NCBI GenBank assembly: GCA_963666465.1
Contig: OY762824.1
Coordinates: forward strand, 2,542,001 to 2,606,000
Reading direction: 5' to 3'
From: VXYL01 sp963666465
GTDB taxonomy: Bacteria > Pseudomonadota > Gammaproteobacteria > Pseudomonadales > Azotimanducaceae
DNA length: 64,000 nucleotides
The position numbers and the translations under genes were made by a program. The notes below the pieces were generated by a model, which saw only the letters and a list, made by a program, of their open reading frames with translations, made no database searches and was not told the DNA's origin. This document shows, one piece after another, positions 44,519 through 53,920 of this stretch (position 1 is its first letter; each line of letters opens with the position of its first letter).

Positions 44519-47500
44519 ATGCTCATTGGCATCGCGGGACGCCCCAGCCATCACGTGACCACCGAACTTGCGCTTCTTCCCGGACCGCCCGCCCTCACGT
44601 CGGCCCGGCTTTCGGCAAGGCTTGCCGTGTTGCGTCGGGTGGACCCGGTGGCCTCGGGCCTGTTTGCGGAGTTCGTTCACTTCCTGTTCCTGCGTCGTCC
44701 GCTCAACTTCGCCGAGAGGCGCGTTCTGGAGGGCCTTCTTGCCTACGGGCCGCGTCACGCCTTGCCGGCACGTGTCGGTGAACCGTTGTGCGTTGTCACA
44801 CCTCGGCCCGGCACCATTTCGCCGTGGTCGAGCAAGGCGACGGATATCGTCGTTCGCTGTGGCGTGGATGCGGTGGAACGGGTGGAGCGGGGCGTGCGCT
44901 GGTACGTTGCCGGGTCGCGGCGACGGGAACTCGCTGCGTTGCTGCACGACCGCATGACCGAGCGTCCGGAGTTCGACGACGACTTCGCCTTTCTCACTGC
45001 CGTCGAGACGCCGCGCCCGCTTGAAACCGTCGCTCTCGACAGCGATTCCATTGCGGCGTTGCGCGTCGCCAATCGAACGATGGGCCTTGCGCTGTCGGAC
45101 GACGAGGTGGAGTACCTTGCCGCGACGTTCGCCGGACTCGGTCGCGACCCCACCGACGTCGAGCTGATGATGTTCGCACAGGCGAACTCCGAGCATTGCC
45201 GCCACAAGATCTTCAACGCCGCTTGGGTGGTGGACGGCAAGGAGGCGCCGACAACCCTGTTCGGCATGATCCGCAACACCCACCGCGCCATCAACGGCGC
45301 GGGCATCCTCTCCGCCTACTCCGACAATGCCGCCGTCATCGAGGGCCACCGCGCGGAACGCTTCCGCCCGGACGACGACGCAATCTATCGCCCTCGCCTC
45401 GAGCCCACCCACATCCTGATGAAGGCGGAGACCCACAACCATCCGACCGCCATCGCGCCGTATCCGGGCGCCGCGACGGGCGCCGGCGGAGAGATTCGCG
45501 ACGAGGGCAGCGTTGGGCGCGGTTCCAAGCCCAAGGCCGGGCTGGCGGGATTCACCACCAGCCATCTGGAACTGGGCGCGATGCGAGAGCCCTGGGAGTT
45601 GGGGCGTGGCCGCCCGGCGAACGTCGCTTCTGCACGCGAGATCATGCTGGACGGGCCGCTGGGCGCGGCTGCCTTCGCCAACGAATACGGTCGCCCCTGC
45701 CTCACCGGCTACTTCCGTACCTTCGAGGCAAGGAGCCATTCGCCGGAGACGACATGGGGCTACCACAAGCCGGTGATGATCGCCGGCGGCGTGGGGAGCG
45801 TGGTGGAGCGCAACATCCACGCCGCAGACGTGCCGCGGAGCGCGCGCCTCGTGGTGCTCGGCGGTCCCGCCATGCTGATCGGCTTGGGCGGCGGTGCGGC
45901 TTCGAGCATGGCGTCGGGCCAGAGCCTGGTGGAGCTCGACTTCGCCTCCGTGCAGCGGGACAACGCCGAGATGCAGCGTCGCTGTCAGGAAGTGATCGAC
46001 CACTGCACGGACCTTGGCGAACGCAATCCCATCCGTCTGATCCACGACGTGGGCGCGGGCGGCCTCGCCAACGCGCTCCCGGAACTGGTGCGGGAGGCGG
46101 GCTTGGGTGGCCGCTTCGACATCCGCGCCGTGCCGAGCGCGGATGGCGGCATGTCGCCGATGGAGATCTGGTGCAACGAATCGCAGGAGCGCTATGTGCT
46201 GGCGGTAGCGCCCCCGGACATGCGGGCGTTCGAGGCCATCTGCCGCCGCGAGCGCTGTCCATTTGCAGTGGTCGGCGAGGCAACGGCCACGACGGATATC
46301 GTCGTGGAGGACTCCCTTCTCCGGGGCCAGCCGGTGTGCATGAGCACCGCTGCGTTGTTCGGCCCACCGCGGGTGACGCGCAGCTATGCGACCGAGTCAC
46401 GCCCCTTGGGCAGGTTCCTGCACCGTGACATCGATCTCACGGAGGCGGTGGCGCGCGTATTGCGATTCCCGGCGGTGGCGTCGAAGAAGTTCCTCGTCAC
46501 CATCGGCGACCGCAGCGTCACGGGGTTGGTTGCGCGGGATCAGATGGTGGGCCCGTTTCAGGTGCCGGTGGCCGACGTAGGCGTGACGCTGGCGGGATTC
46601 GACAGCAATCGCGGCGAGGCGATGGCGATGGGGGAGCGCTCACCCGTGGCGGTGCGGGATGCGCGAGCGGCGGCGCGGCTTGCGGTTGCCGAGGCGCTGA
46701 CCAATCTCCTTGCGGCGTCGGTGACAGACTTGAGCCGCGTGGTGCTCTCGGCCAACTGGATGGCGGCTGCTGGCCACGAAGGCCAGGATCAGGCGTTGCG
46801 CGAGGCCGTGACCGCCGTCGGGGAGGAACTCTGTCCGGCGCTGGGCATCGCGGTGCCGGTGGGCAAGGACAGCCTGTCGATGCAGAGTCGCTGGCGTTCG
46901 GAGGACGGCGTTGACCAGCGCGTGGTTTCCCCGGTGACGCTCAACGTGACGGCGTTCGCGCCAGTCAGCGATGCGCGACGTACATTGACGCCTTTCCTGC
47001 CGCAGGATGCGCTTGGACTGTTCCTGGTTTCGCCGGGGCAACATCGCCGACTCGGCGCCAGCGCCCTGGAGCAGTGCTTTCCGGAATGCGTGGAAGGCAC
47101 CGGCGCCGCGCCGCCGGATGTGGATGACGCCGGTCAGCTCAAGCGGATGCTGAAAGCACTGCAGGCTCTCTGTGCGGACGGTGTGGTGGCGGCGTGGCAC
47201 GATCGTTCCGACGGCGGCTTGCTTGTGGCGCTGTTGGAGATGTCCTTCGCCACGCGCTGTGGGCTGGACATCCGCGTGGGAGCGGACGACCTCATGGCAG
47301 AACTCTTCGCCGAGGAAGTGGGCGTGGTGCTCGGATTGCGCGACGAGGAGGCGCCTCGCGTGCAGGAGCGGCTGCGGGAGGCAGGCATGGCCTGTGTACC
47401 CGTGGCGCGGCGGCGCGACGACGAACGCATCTGCATCCGCAGCGGCGACGCGTGCGCGTTCGCTTCCACACGCGCCGAGCTGGAACGCCGCTGGGCATCG

Positions 47501-48418
47501 GTCAGCCACCACATGCAGCGCCTCCGCGACGACGCCACGTGTGCCAACGAGGAACTCGGCGCCATCGACTCGGACGTCGCCAGTCTCCGGTTCCATGCCC
47601 CGTTCGATCCGGAACGGGACATCGCGGCGCCATACGTCGCCACAGGCATTCGCCCGCGCACGCTGATCCTGCGCGAACAGGGGGTGAACGGCCAGATCGA
47701 GATGGCCGCCGCGTTTCACCGCGCCGGGTTCGAGGCGGTCGATGTCCACATGAGCGACGTGTTCGCCAGTCCACGGGTGCTCGAGAGTGGCCAGGTGCTG
47801 GCCGTGTGTGGCGGCTTCTCCTATGGCGACGTGCTTGGCGCCGGCGGCGGCTGGGCCAAGTCCATCCTGTTCCGCGCCGAGGTGCGCGACGCTTTTGCAG
47901 GCTTTTTCGCCCGCGACACCCTAAGCCTTGGCGTCTGCAACGGCTGCCAGATGATGGCGCAGCTCAAGACGCTCATCCCGGGCGCAGAGCACTGGCCGGC
48001 GTTCGTCGCCAATCGTTCCGAGCGCTTCGAGGCACGCACCGTCACCGTTCGCGTCAACGAAGTGCGCTCCCCCTGGCTCACCGGCATGGCCGGTGCCTTG
48101 CTGCCCGTGCCTCTCGCACACGGCGAAGGACGCACCGAATTCGCGACGCAAGCGGACGCGGATGCGACCTTCGAGCAAGGCTTGGCCGCCCTTCAGTTCG
48201 CTGACGCCGGCGGCAAGCCGACCGCGACCTATCCCGCCAACCCCAACGGCTCGGACGCCGGCCTCGCCGGCGTGGTCTCGCGGTCCGGCAACGCCTTGAT
48301 TCTCATGCCCCACCCGGAGCGCGCCTTCCGCGCCGTGCAGAACTCCTGGATGCACGACTCGTGGGGCGAAGACGGCCCTTGGCTCCGCCTCTTCCGCAAC
48401 GCCCGCCTTGCCATCTAG
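44519..48418 (+). CDS. purL: Phosphoribosylformylglycinamidine synthase
   Basis: A 1299-residue large-type (gammaproteobacterial/eukaryotic) PurL catalysing the fourth step of purine synthesis. N-terminal domain ~1-150, linker, and the synthetase halves with FAQANSEHCRHKIFNA, KAETHNHPTAIAPYPGAATGAGGEIRDE, GYHKPVMIAGGVG and HDVGAGGLANALPEL. The C-terminal glutaminase has LAVCGGFSYGDVLGAGGGWAKS, SLGVCNGCQMM (nucleophilic Cys) and LILMPHPERAFR (His, Glu). ATG at 44519 gives a length within a few residues of Escherichia PurL. With purB, guaB and guaA it is the fourth purine gene in the window, but none are co-transcribed. Confidence 0.97.
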   Translation: MLIGIAGRPSHHVTTELALLPGPPALTSARLSARLAVLRRVDPVASGLFAEFVHFLFLRRPLNFAERRVLEGLLAYGPRHALPARVGEPLCVVTPRPGTISPWSSKATDIVVRCGVDAVERVERGVRWYVAGSRRRELAALLHDRMTERPEFDDDFAFLTAVETPRPLETVALDSDSIAALRVANRTMGLALSDDEVEYLAATFAGLGRDPTDVELMMFAQANSEHCRHKIFNAAWVVDGKEAPTTLFGMIRNTHRAINGAGILSAYSDNAAVIEGHRAERFRPDDDAIYRPRLEPTHILMKAETHNHPTAIAPYPGAATGAGGEIRDEGSVGRGSKPKAGLAGFTTSHLELGAMREPWELGRGRPANVASAREIMLDGPLGAAAFANEYGRPCLTGYFRTFEARSHSPETTWGYHKPVMIAGGVGSVVERNIHAADVPRSARLVVLGGPAMLIGLGGGAASSMASGQSLVELDFASVQRDNAEMQRRCQEVIDHCTDLGERNPIRLIHDVGAGGLANALPELVREAGLGGRFDIRAVPSADGGMSPMEIWCNESQERYVLAVAPPDMRAFEAICRRERCPFAVVGEATATTDIVVEDSLLRGQPVCMSTAALFGPPRVTRSYATESRPLGRFLHRDIDLTEAVARVLRFPAVASKKFLVTIGDRSVTGLVARDQMVGPFQVPVADVGVTLAGFDSNRGEAMAMGERSPVAVRDARAAARLAVAEALTNLLAASVTDLSRVVLSANWMAAAGHEGQDQALREAVTAVGEELCPALGIAVPVGKDSLSMQSRWRSEDGVDQRVVSPVTLNVTAFAPVSDARRTLTPFLPQDALGLFLVSPGQHRRLGASALEQCFPECVEGTGAAPPDVDDAGQLKRMLKALQALCADGVVAAWHDRSDGGLLVALLEMSFATRCGLDIRVGADDLMAELFAEEVGVVLGLRDEEAPRVQERLREAGMACVPVARRRDDERICIRSGDACAFASTRAELERRWASVSHHMQRLRDDATCANEELGAIDSDVASLRFHAPFDPERDIAAPYVATGIRPRTLILREQGVNGQIEMAAAFHRAGFEAVDVHMSDVFASPRVLESGQVLAVCGGFSYGDVLGAGGGWAKSILFRAEVRDAFAGFFARDTLSLGVCNGCQMMAQLKTLIPGAEHWPAFVANRSERFEARTVTVRVNEVRSPWLTGMAGALLPVPLAHGEGRTEFATQADADATFEQGLAALQFADAGGKPTATYPANPNGSDAGLAGVVSRSGNALILMPHPERAFRAVQNSWMHDSWGEDGPWLRLFRNARLAI

Positions 48419-48566
48419 ACGAGTCCGCAAACTTGCGCCGCAGACGAATTTGGGCTATGACGGATTCCGTCATGGCGTTGTCCCATGCAAGGCTGAAGGA
48501 AGGAGGACCCCCATGGTCAGTGCGTTTGCTCGCGGGACCCGACTGAGAAGAAAGGGAGAGATATTC

Positions 48567-48848
48567 ATGATTAGAAGTTTTCGTGACAAAGCAACCAAGG
48601 CAGTCTGGGATGGTCGATGGTCCCGGAACCTGCCACAAGACATCCAACGAATCGCGAGGCGGAAGTTGAGGATGTTGGAAAACGCGAACTCGCTCGGTGA
48701 CCTTCTGGCGCCGCCGGGCAATCGGCTGGAGGTGCTTCACGGAGACAGAGAAGGCCAACGCAGCATACGCGTCAACAATCGATGGCGCATCTGTTTTGAA
48801 TGGCGTGACTCCGACGCATGGGAGGCAGAAGTTGTCGACTACCACTAG
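48567..48848 (+). CDS. higB: HigB/RelE-family toxin
   Basis: A 93-residue RelE-fold mRNA interferase candidate. It opens IRSFRDKATKAVWDG and has LPQDIQRIARRKLRMLENANSLGDLLAPPGNRLEVLHGDREGQRSIRVNNRWRICFEW, the HigB signature (PF05015) with the basic and aromatic residues of the active site. ATG 48567 follows AAAGGGAGAG. The antitoxin gene lies 78 bases downstream; toxin-first order is characteristic of higBA. The pair follows purL on the same strand. Confidence 0.92.
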   Translation: MIRSFRDKATKAVWDGRWSRNLPQDIQRIARRKLRMLENANSLGDLLAPPGNRLEVLHGDREGQRSIRVNNRWRICFEWRDSDAWEAEVVDYH

Positions 48849-48926
48849 GCGTTGCGTCATGCGCCACCGCGGGCGCCTGCCTCATGTTTCTGAGGTAGGG
48901 CACCCGCTGTTTTTGGAGGCTAGCAA

Positions 48927-49262
48927 GTGACTACCCGATTGCCCAACATCCATCCTGGCGAGGTGCTGCTCGAGGAGTTCCTTAAGCCCCTGGGGCTCAG
49001 CCAGAACAGAGCGGCACGCGACATGAGCGTCCCGCCCCGGCGCATCAACGAGATCGTCCTTGGGAAGCGCGGAATTACGGCAGACACGGCCGTGCGGTTG
49101 GCGCGGTACTTCGGCACGTCCGAACGGTTTTGGTTGGGGCTCCAAACCGACTACGATCTTGAGGAGGCGCACCTGTCGCTTGGCGATAGGCTTGCGTCGG
49201 AAGTTGCGGAGTGTGCAGAGCGCCGTGCGCGGTCGCCTAGCTTGCGGTCCGCGGTCGGCTGA
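48927..49262 (+). CDS. higA: HigA-family antitoxin
   Basis: A 111-residue XRE-type DNA-binding protein. NIHPGEVLLEEFLKPLGLSQNRAARDMSVPPRRINEIVLGKRGITADTAVRLARYFGTSERFWLGLQ is the VapI/HigA signature with its helix-turn-helix. It should neutralise HigB and repress the operon. A GTG start at 48927 follows GGAGG. Its last 26 bases overlap, tail to tail, the NUDIX gene on the other strand. Confidence 0.92.
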   Translation: MTTRLPNIHPGEVLLEEFLKPLGLSQNRAARDMSVPPRRINEIVLGKRGITADTAVRLARYFGTSERFWLGLQTDYDLEEAHLSLGDRLASEVAECAERRARSPSLRSAVG

Positions 49263-49803
49263 CGACGATGTCCTCCATGCGAACCGGGAAGTGGCCCGTG
49301 GTTCGGTCCTCGAAGTAGTGGCGCAGGGTTTGCGTCACCACCGGGAAGGCCAGTTCGTCCCAGGGCACTTCGTCGTGCTCGAACAGGCGGGCTTCCAGCG
49401 TCTCGTCTCCGGCGGCGAAGTCGCCCAGCAGGCGGGCGCGGAAGAAGAGGTATATCTGCGAGATGTGCGGCAGGTTGAAGATGGTGTAGAGGCCGTCGAC
49501 GGCGACCTCGGCGTGGGCTTCCTCCAAGGTCTCCCGCGCGGCGCCGGCAGGGGCCGTTTCGCCGAGCTCGAGAAAGCCGGCCGGCAAGGTCCAGCGACCC
49601 TTGCGCGGCTCGATGGCGCGGCGGCACAGGAGCACGGCGCCGTTGCGAACCGGCAGCGTGCCGGTGACGACCTTGGGGTTGACGTAGTGCACCGTCCCGC
49701 ATTCGTCGCAAACAAACCGTTCGCGGCTGTCGCCCGGCGGCACACGCAGCCTCACGCCGCCGCAGGCGCTGCAAACACTTGGACGCCGTTTCCCGACACA
49801 CAA
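49237..49803 (-). CDS. NUDIX hydrolase with zinc ribbon
   Basis: A ~188-residue hydrolase with an N-terminal zinc ribbon (CSACGG ... FVCDECG), then VTGTLPVRNGAVLLCRRAIEPRKGRWTLPAGFLELGETAPAGAARETLEEAHAEV, which holds the Nudix box (G-x5-E-x7-RE-x2-EE-x-G, with the last Gly replaced by Ala). It resembles NudC-like or ADP-ribose/NADH pyrophosphatases that follow a zinc ribbon. The start is uncertain: no ATG fits, and TTG at 49803 gives a normal N-terminus. The upstream codons are repeat-like. Confidence 0.85.
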   Translation of the reverse strand: MCVGKRRPSVCSACGGVRLRVPPGDSRERFVCDECGTVHYVNPKVVTGTLPVRNGAVLLCRRAIEPRKGRWTLPAGFLELGETAPAGAARETLEEAHAEVAVDGLYTIFNLPHISQIYLFFRARLLGDFAAGDETLEARLFEHDEVPWDELAFPVVTQTLRHYFEDRTTGHFPVRMEDIVVSRPRTAS

Positions 49804-50114
49804 ACACTTCGTCCTACACAGCGTAGGAAATCTCCCACGCGGGTGCCGTTCGGGAGCGTGACGCCGTTCAGCGCGTGGCGCGGGTGGGACAAGGCCTCCT
49901 TCGACGCACGAACATCCGGTCTCACGCACGACGGGCGAGGGCGTGACGCACAACGAACCGAGGCTGACGGCCAACTAGAGTCCATTCCAATAAGGAAATG
50001 AGCCTGAAAGCGCAGGCTTCTGAGCTTGGGTTCCGGGTCGGGAATGCCGTGAAGTTGGTGACGGTAGTTTGAGTCTGCGCAGGCGTCAATGCGGGGTGTG
50101 GATTGCGGGTCGCT

Positions 50115-50238
50115 GGTGGCCGGAAGCCTGCTTCCGGCCACCGGCACACTCTTCGCTGCGCGGGTCGCCGTGTCACCCGAAGGGGCGCAGCGAAGCGGAG
50201 CAGCCGCGAAGCGGCTTGACACGGCGACCCGCGCAGCG
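50115..50238. repeat. Two strong palindromes inside the IS left arm
   Basis: GGTGGCCGGAAG / CTTCCGGCCACC (50115-50126 and 50131-50142) has a 4-base loop. A 22-bp perfect inverted repeat starting CGCTGCGCGGGTCGCC (50154-50175 and 50217-50238) encloses 41 bases. They may act in transcription termination of outside transcripts or be transposition-related structures; neither has a T-tract. Confidence 0.85.
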
Positions 50239-50270
50239 TTCCCGCGCGCGCCCGCTGACATGGCGCCCCA

Positions 50271-51569
50271 TCAGGCGGCGTCGGCTTGGTCGTCGAGGCC
50301 GATCCTGCGGAAGAGCTCGGCTCGGGCACGGTTCACCTCGCGCATGGCGGCGAGGTCGCTGGCGCTGCGGGCGGCGAGGTCGAGTTGCTCGAAGGAGACG
50401 CCTTCCTTGAGGAAGCGTTCGGCGCCGTCGAGGCCGCGCAGGCGCTCGTAGGGCGTCTGCACCCGATCGTGCGGGTAGGTGCGCCGGACCCGGCCCTCCT
50501 CGTCGGTGCGCTCGACGGCGAACATGCACGGCCGGTGGAAGTTGACGGCCGGCGAGAGGGTGAGCCGGGTGAACTCGTCCACCAGCGGCGCGAACCGCTT
50601 CGGGATGTGGACGTGACCCAGCCAGCGGCGCACGACGCTGGCGTTCTTGCTCTCGACGAGGGCGTTGTCGTTCGAGTGCCGGGCGCGCGACTTGGTGAAC
50701 TCGACGCGCAGCTTCTCGAGCAGGGCGGCAACGCGGTGGTTGACGTACTCGGAGCCGTTGTCGGCATGGAAGCCCATGATCTCGAAGGGGAACAGGTCCA
50801 GCAGCCCCTGCAGCACGGGGATCAGGAAGCGCTCGGAGATCGCCTCCACCGCGCCAACGTACTCGTACTGGGTGACCTCGTCGACGGCGTTGACCAGGTA
50901 GATGCCCTTGCGCCCGTCGAGGTCGCCCTGGTGCACCGTGTCCACGCGCAGGAAGCCGGGTCGTCCGTCCGGCTGCGGCCGGCGGCGCTCGCCGATCGCC
51001 GACTGCACCGCCTTGGTGAGTTGCGGCGTCGTCCGCCGCCGGCGGTAGGCGTCCGAGCGGCGCAGGTTGTACAGGTGGCTCACCGAGATGTGCGCCAGGC
51101 GCTCGAAGCGGGCGTCGCCGAACACCTCGCGCTCGCGCCGCATCACCTCCCGCGTCGCCGGCCCGGCCATCTGCCCCAGCGTCGCGTCCACCTCCGCCAG
51201 CAGCCGGATGTCCGCCGCCGTGTACCGCCGCTCGAAGCGACGCGACGGCGGCCGGCCGCGCCGATCCACGACCCGACCCGTCTCGGCATGCTGGCGCACC
51301 AGCCGCGTCAGCTGCGCCCGCGACAGCCCCGTCACCTTCTCCAGAAACCGCTTCGCCAGACCCCTGTCGGCCTTGCCGAGACTCCCGTAGTCGAAGCGCA
51401 CAAGCGCCTTCTGCACGAACGCGTACGCCTCCCTGCGCGTGCCCGGCCTGAAATCCACCGGCTCGTTCCCGTCGAGAAACGCGCCAACCTGCTCCAGCGT
51501 GCGGAGCCGTTCGATGCCCAGGCTCAAAATCATCCTCCGATGATCCCGCACCCGCACCTTCAGGCTCAC
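50271..51569 (-). CDS. DDE transposase with integrase core (IS481-like)
   Basis: A 432-residue transposase. N-terminal helix-turn-helix regions (TGLSRAQLTRLVRQHAETGRV) precede the rve integrase core, where the DDE residues are seen as FLRVDTVHQGD, MGFHADNGSEYVNH and HSNDNALVESKNASVVR. The C-terminal tail is basic. GTG at 51569 lies just inside the right terminal repeat. No frame damage is visible, so it could be active. Confidence 0.88.
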   Translation of the reverse strand: MSLKVRVRDHRRMILSLGIERLRTLEQVGAFLDGNEPVDFRPGTRREAYAFVQKALVRFDYGSLGKADRGLAKRFLEKVTGLSRAQLTRLVRQHAETGRVVDRRGRPPSRRFERRYTAADIRLLAEVDATLGQMAGPATREVMRREREVFGDARFERLAHISVSHLYNLRRSDAYRRRRTTPQLTKAVQSAIGERRRPQPDGRPGFLRVDTVHQGDLDGRKGIYLVNAVDEVTQYEYVGAVEAISERFLIPVLQGLLDLFPFEIMGFHADNGSEYVNHRVAALLEKLRVEFTKSRARHSNDNALVESKNASVVRRWLGHVHIPKRFAPLVDEFTRLTLSPAVNFHRPCMFAVERTDEEGRVRRTYPHDRVQTPYERLRGLDGAERFLKEGVSFEQLDLAARSASDLAAMREVNRARAELFRRIGLDDQADAA

Positions 51570-51623
51570 TTCTCGTTGGAATCAGCCCCTCGCTTCAGGC
51601 TCACTTCTCATTGGACAAGGCTA

Positions 51624-52877
51624 CTAGTAGTACGTTTTCTCAATTAGTTTATATTCGAGCGATGCCAGTTCATGATGCCGGCCCGATGCATTGGCGGGGA
51701 GTCGGGGTGTGGGCAGGCAAACGAACCGGGCGCCGCTGGCGCTCTCGGAAGAGGACGAGGGGCATCTCGGCAAGCCGAGCCGTTCGGCGACCGCGCCGGT
51801 GCGCGAGGCGACCCGCGCCAAGGTGCTGCCGAAGTGCGCGGGCGGGATGTCGATCGCACGGATCCAACGCGAGGGCGGGGTGTCGCGGCCGACGATCCGC
51901 AAGTGCATCGACAAGGCGCTGGCGGCGGGTGCACGGGCGGGGCTGAAGGATCGCCACCATCGACCGCGAGCGCCCGAGATCCTGCCCGACGCCAAGGCGT
52001 GGGCGATCGGCGTGGCCTGCCAGCCGCCGAAGGCGCTGGGGTTCGCGGCCGAGCTGTGGACGCTGTCGGCCTTGACCGGGCACCTGCAGGGCGCCGCCGA
52101 AGCGGCCGGCTGCCCGCGTCTTGCGCGCGTCAGCCGAAGCTCGGTCTGGAAGCTGCTGCAGGAGGAGGAACTCAAGCCGCACCGGGTGCGCCACTGCCTG
52201 GAGCGGCGCGACCCCGACTTCGAGCGCAAGATGCGCGACGTGCCGATGGTCTGCCGCGACGCGTGCCTTGCGTCGCCCGAGGACGGGGCGACGGCGGCGC
52301 GTCCGATGTTCACGGTGTCGGTGGACGAGAGGCCGGGGGTGCAGGCGCTCGGCAACGCCGCCCCGGACCTGCCCCCGGCGCCGGGCGAGCGGCCGGCGTG
52401 GTCCCGGGATCACGAGTGCGCGCGCCACGGAACGGTGTCCGTCCTCGCCGCCCTGGACCTGCACGCCGGGCATGTCCTGGCCAACGTCGAGTCCCGCCAC
52501 CGCAGCCGCGAGTTCGTCGCCCTGCTCGAACGGCTGCGCGCGCACTGCCCGCAGGACGCCGTCATTCGCGTCGTTCTCGACAACCACTCGGCGCGCGTCT
52601 CCCGCGAGACCATGGCCTGTCCGGCGACGCGGCCGGGGCGCTTCGAATGCGTCCACACCCCCAGGCACGGCTCCTGGCTCAACCTGATCGAGTGCGCCTT
52701 CTCGAAGATGGCGCGCACCTTCCTGCGCCACATCCGCGTCGCTTCGGTCGACGAACTCAAGGCGCGCATCCTCCAGGGCATCGACGAGATGAACGAAGCG
52801 CCCGTGCAGTTCCGCTGGCGCGCCTTCGACCTGGAACTGAGCCACGATGTAAATGTTTATAAAAAACGAACTGCTAG
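51624..52877 (+). mobile_element. IS630-family insertion sequence, inserted at C-TA-G
   Basis: Ends TAGTAGTACGTTTTCTC (from 51625) and, reversed, TAGCAGTTCGTTTTTTA (from 52876) are inverted repeats of ~16 bp. TA is duplicated at both ends within CTAG (51624-51627 and 52874-52877). IS630 is known to prefer the TA of CTAG. It abuts the IS481-like element on the left and the IS4-like element on the right. Confidence 0.82.
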
Positions 52878-52881
52878 CTAG
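51691..52881 (+). CDS. IS630-family transposase
   Basis: A 396-residue transposase. A helix-turn-helix region (GMSIARIQREGGVSRPTIRKCIDKAL) is followed by the DDE core: MFTVSVDERPGVQALG, IRVVLDNHSARVSRE and PRHGSWLNLIECAFSKMAR. The start is uncertain (TTG at 51691 or a later GTG). The stop TAG (52879-52881) lies just outside the element and is supplied by the neighbouring CTAG, so the protein's end depends on the insertion site. An overlapping 396-codon ORF in another frame is a shadow. Confidence 0.9.
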   Translation: MAGSRGVGRQTNRAPLALSEEDEGHLGKPSRSATAPVREATRAKVLPKCAGGMSIARIQREGGVSRPTIRKCIDKALAAGARAGLKDRHHRPRAPEILPDAKAWAIGVACQPPKALGFAAELWTLSALTGHLQGAAEAAGCPRLARVSRSSVWKLLQEEELKPHRVRHCLERRDPDFERKMRDVPMVCRDACLASPEDGATAARPMFTVSVDERPGVQALGNAAPDLPPAPGERPAWSRDHECARHGTVSVLAALDLHAGHVLANVESRHRSREFVALLERLRAHCPQDAVIRVVLDNHSARVSRETMACPATRPGRFECVHTPRHGSWLNLIECAFSKMARTFLRHIRVASVDELKARILQGIDEMNEAPVQFRWRAFDLELSHDVNVYKKRTAS

Positions 52882-52945
52882 GCCTACCGAGTAATCACAA
52901 AAAGGGCTGGACAATGCGCATGTCGCCCTGCATGCCTGCGCCACC

Positions 52946-53920
52946 ATGGCCCAGTCCCAGATCAGCCGCACGCTGCGCGACGAGGCGGCACGTTTGCGGA
53001 TCGTCGCCATCCTGTCGCAGGAGCGGTTCGACAGCCGGCGGGCCTTTGCCCGCAGGATCTGCGGGGAGTTCTCCTTCGTCGACAGCCGCGGCCGTCTGCA
53101 GCTTGCGGGCTGCATGAAGGCGCTGGCGACGCTGGCTCGGGCGTCGGAGATTGTCCTGCCGGCGCCGCAGGCAGCGGTGGCGAACAGGCCGCGCCAGCTC
53201 GAGGCCGCGGTTGACGAGCCGGTCGATGTTCCACGACACCCGGCCCGGATCCGGGATCTCGATGTCCTGATGGTGACGCAGCGCTGTGGGCGTGAAGTGT
53301 GGAACACGCTGATGGCGCGCGAACATCCCCATGGCATGACGACCTTTGCCGGTTGTCAGGTGCGCCACCTTGTGGGCTCGGCCCATGGCTGGCTGGGTTG
53401 CGTCGGGTTCTCTGCCGCGGCCCTGCGGGTGTCGGCGCGTGGTCGCTGGATGGCGTGGAGCGATTCCGCGCGCCGTGACCACCTGCACCGGGTTGTCTGC
53501 CTGAGCCGCTTCCTGATCCGTCCCTCGGTCTTCTGTCCGCACCTGGCGAGCCATGTGCTGGGGCGGGCGCTGCGGCGTCTGCCGCGGGACTTCGAGGCCC
53601 GCTGCGGCTATCGTCCCTGGCTGGTGGAGAGCTTTGCCGATGCCGGTGTGGCGGGAACCTGTCTGAGGGCGGCCAACTTCCTCATGGTTGGCCGCACCGC
53701 GGGGCGGGGCCGTCAGGATGCGAAGAAGCGGCGTGGGCAGACGGTCAAGACGGCGTTCATGTACGCCCTGGCAGCGGACTGGCGTCGCCCCGACTCCCAG
53801 CTCATGCGCGACGACGCCTGGGACTGGTGTTCATGTACGCCCTGGCAGCGGACTGGCGTCGCCGGCTCGGGGTCGAGTGGGTTGATCATGCCCCGGTGCT
53901 GGAGCCGGGAGAGGGCCTGA
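52946..53920 (+). CDS. DUF4338 / DruA-like domain, N-terminal part of a split IS4-type transposase
   Basis: A 324-residue product. Residues ~1-265 are a DUF4338-like domain: EVWNTLMAREHPHGMTTFAGCQVRHLVGSAHGWLGCVGFSAAALRVSARGRWMAWS, LHRVVCLSRFLIRP, LASHVLGRALRRLPRDF, AGTCLRAANFLMVGRTAGRG. This domain is shared by DruA of the Druantia defence system and by large IS4-type transposases. After KTAFMYALAADWRR the frame runs into the 74-bp duplication and ends in ~45 meaningless residues. Here the context is clearly a transposon, not a defence operon. It is probably non-functional unless the fragment works in trans. Confidence 0.85.
   Translation: MAQSQISRTLRDEAARLRIVAILSQERFDSRRAFARRICGEFSFVDSRGRLQLAGCMKALATLARASEIVLPAPQAAVANRPRQLEAAVDEPVDVPRHPARIRDLDVLMVTQRCGREVWNTLMAREHPHGMTTFAGCQVRHLVGSAHGWLGCVGFSAAALRVSARGRWMAWSDSARRDHLHRVVCLSRFLIRPSVFCPHLASHVLGRALRRLPRDFEARCGYRPWLVESFADAGVAGTCLRAANFLMVGRTAGRGRQDAKKRRGQTVKTAFMYALAADWRRPDSQLMRDDAWDWCSCTPWQRTGVAGSGSSGLIMPRCWSRERA
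53756..53864 (+). repeat. 34-bp direct repeat marking a 74-bp duplication
   Basis: TTCATGTACGCCCTGGCAGC and the next 14 bases occur at 53756 and again at 53830. The 74-base offset is not a multiple of three and shifts the frame between the DUF4338 part and the transposase part. Confidence 0.95.

Larger units (their letters stand above)
49975..51627 (-). mobile_element. Insertion sequence with IS481-like DDE transposase, CTAG at both ends
   Basis: Left end: CTAG 49975-49978 then CCAATAAGGAAATGAGCCTG from about 49987. Right end (reverse): CTAG 51624-51627 then CCAATGAGAAGTGAGCCTG. These are inverted repeats with few mismatches; a second nearly identical CTTCAGGCTCACTTCTC copy lies just inside the right end (51563-51590). 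The Bordetella IS481 is known to insert at NCTAGN and duplicate it, which fits. The transposase gene is intact. About 290 bases at the left, including two strong palindromes, are non-coding. Confidence 0.75.

Noticed and set aside
51672..52862. Second 396-codon ORF overlapping the IS630 transposase in another frame
   Set aside because: It has no DDE or helix-turn-helix motif and is Arg/Gly/Ala-rich, a frame shadow of the transposase.
52946..53920. DruA-like protein as part of a Druantia defence system
   Set aside because: No druB-E or helicase genes are nearby; it lies between matched terminal repeats and continues into an IS4-type transposase, so it is a transposon protein.
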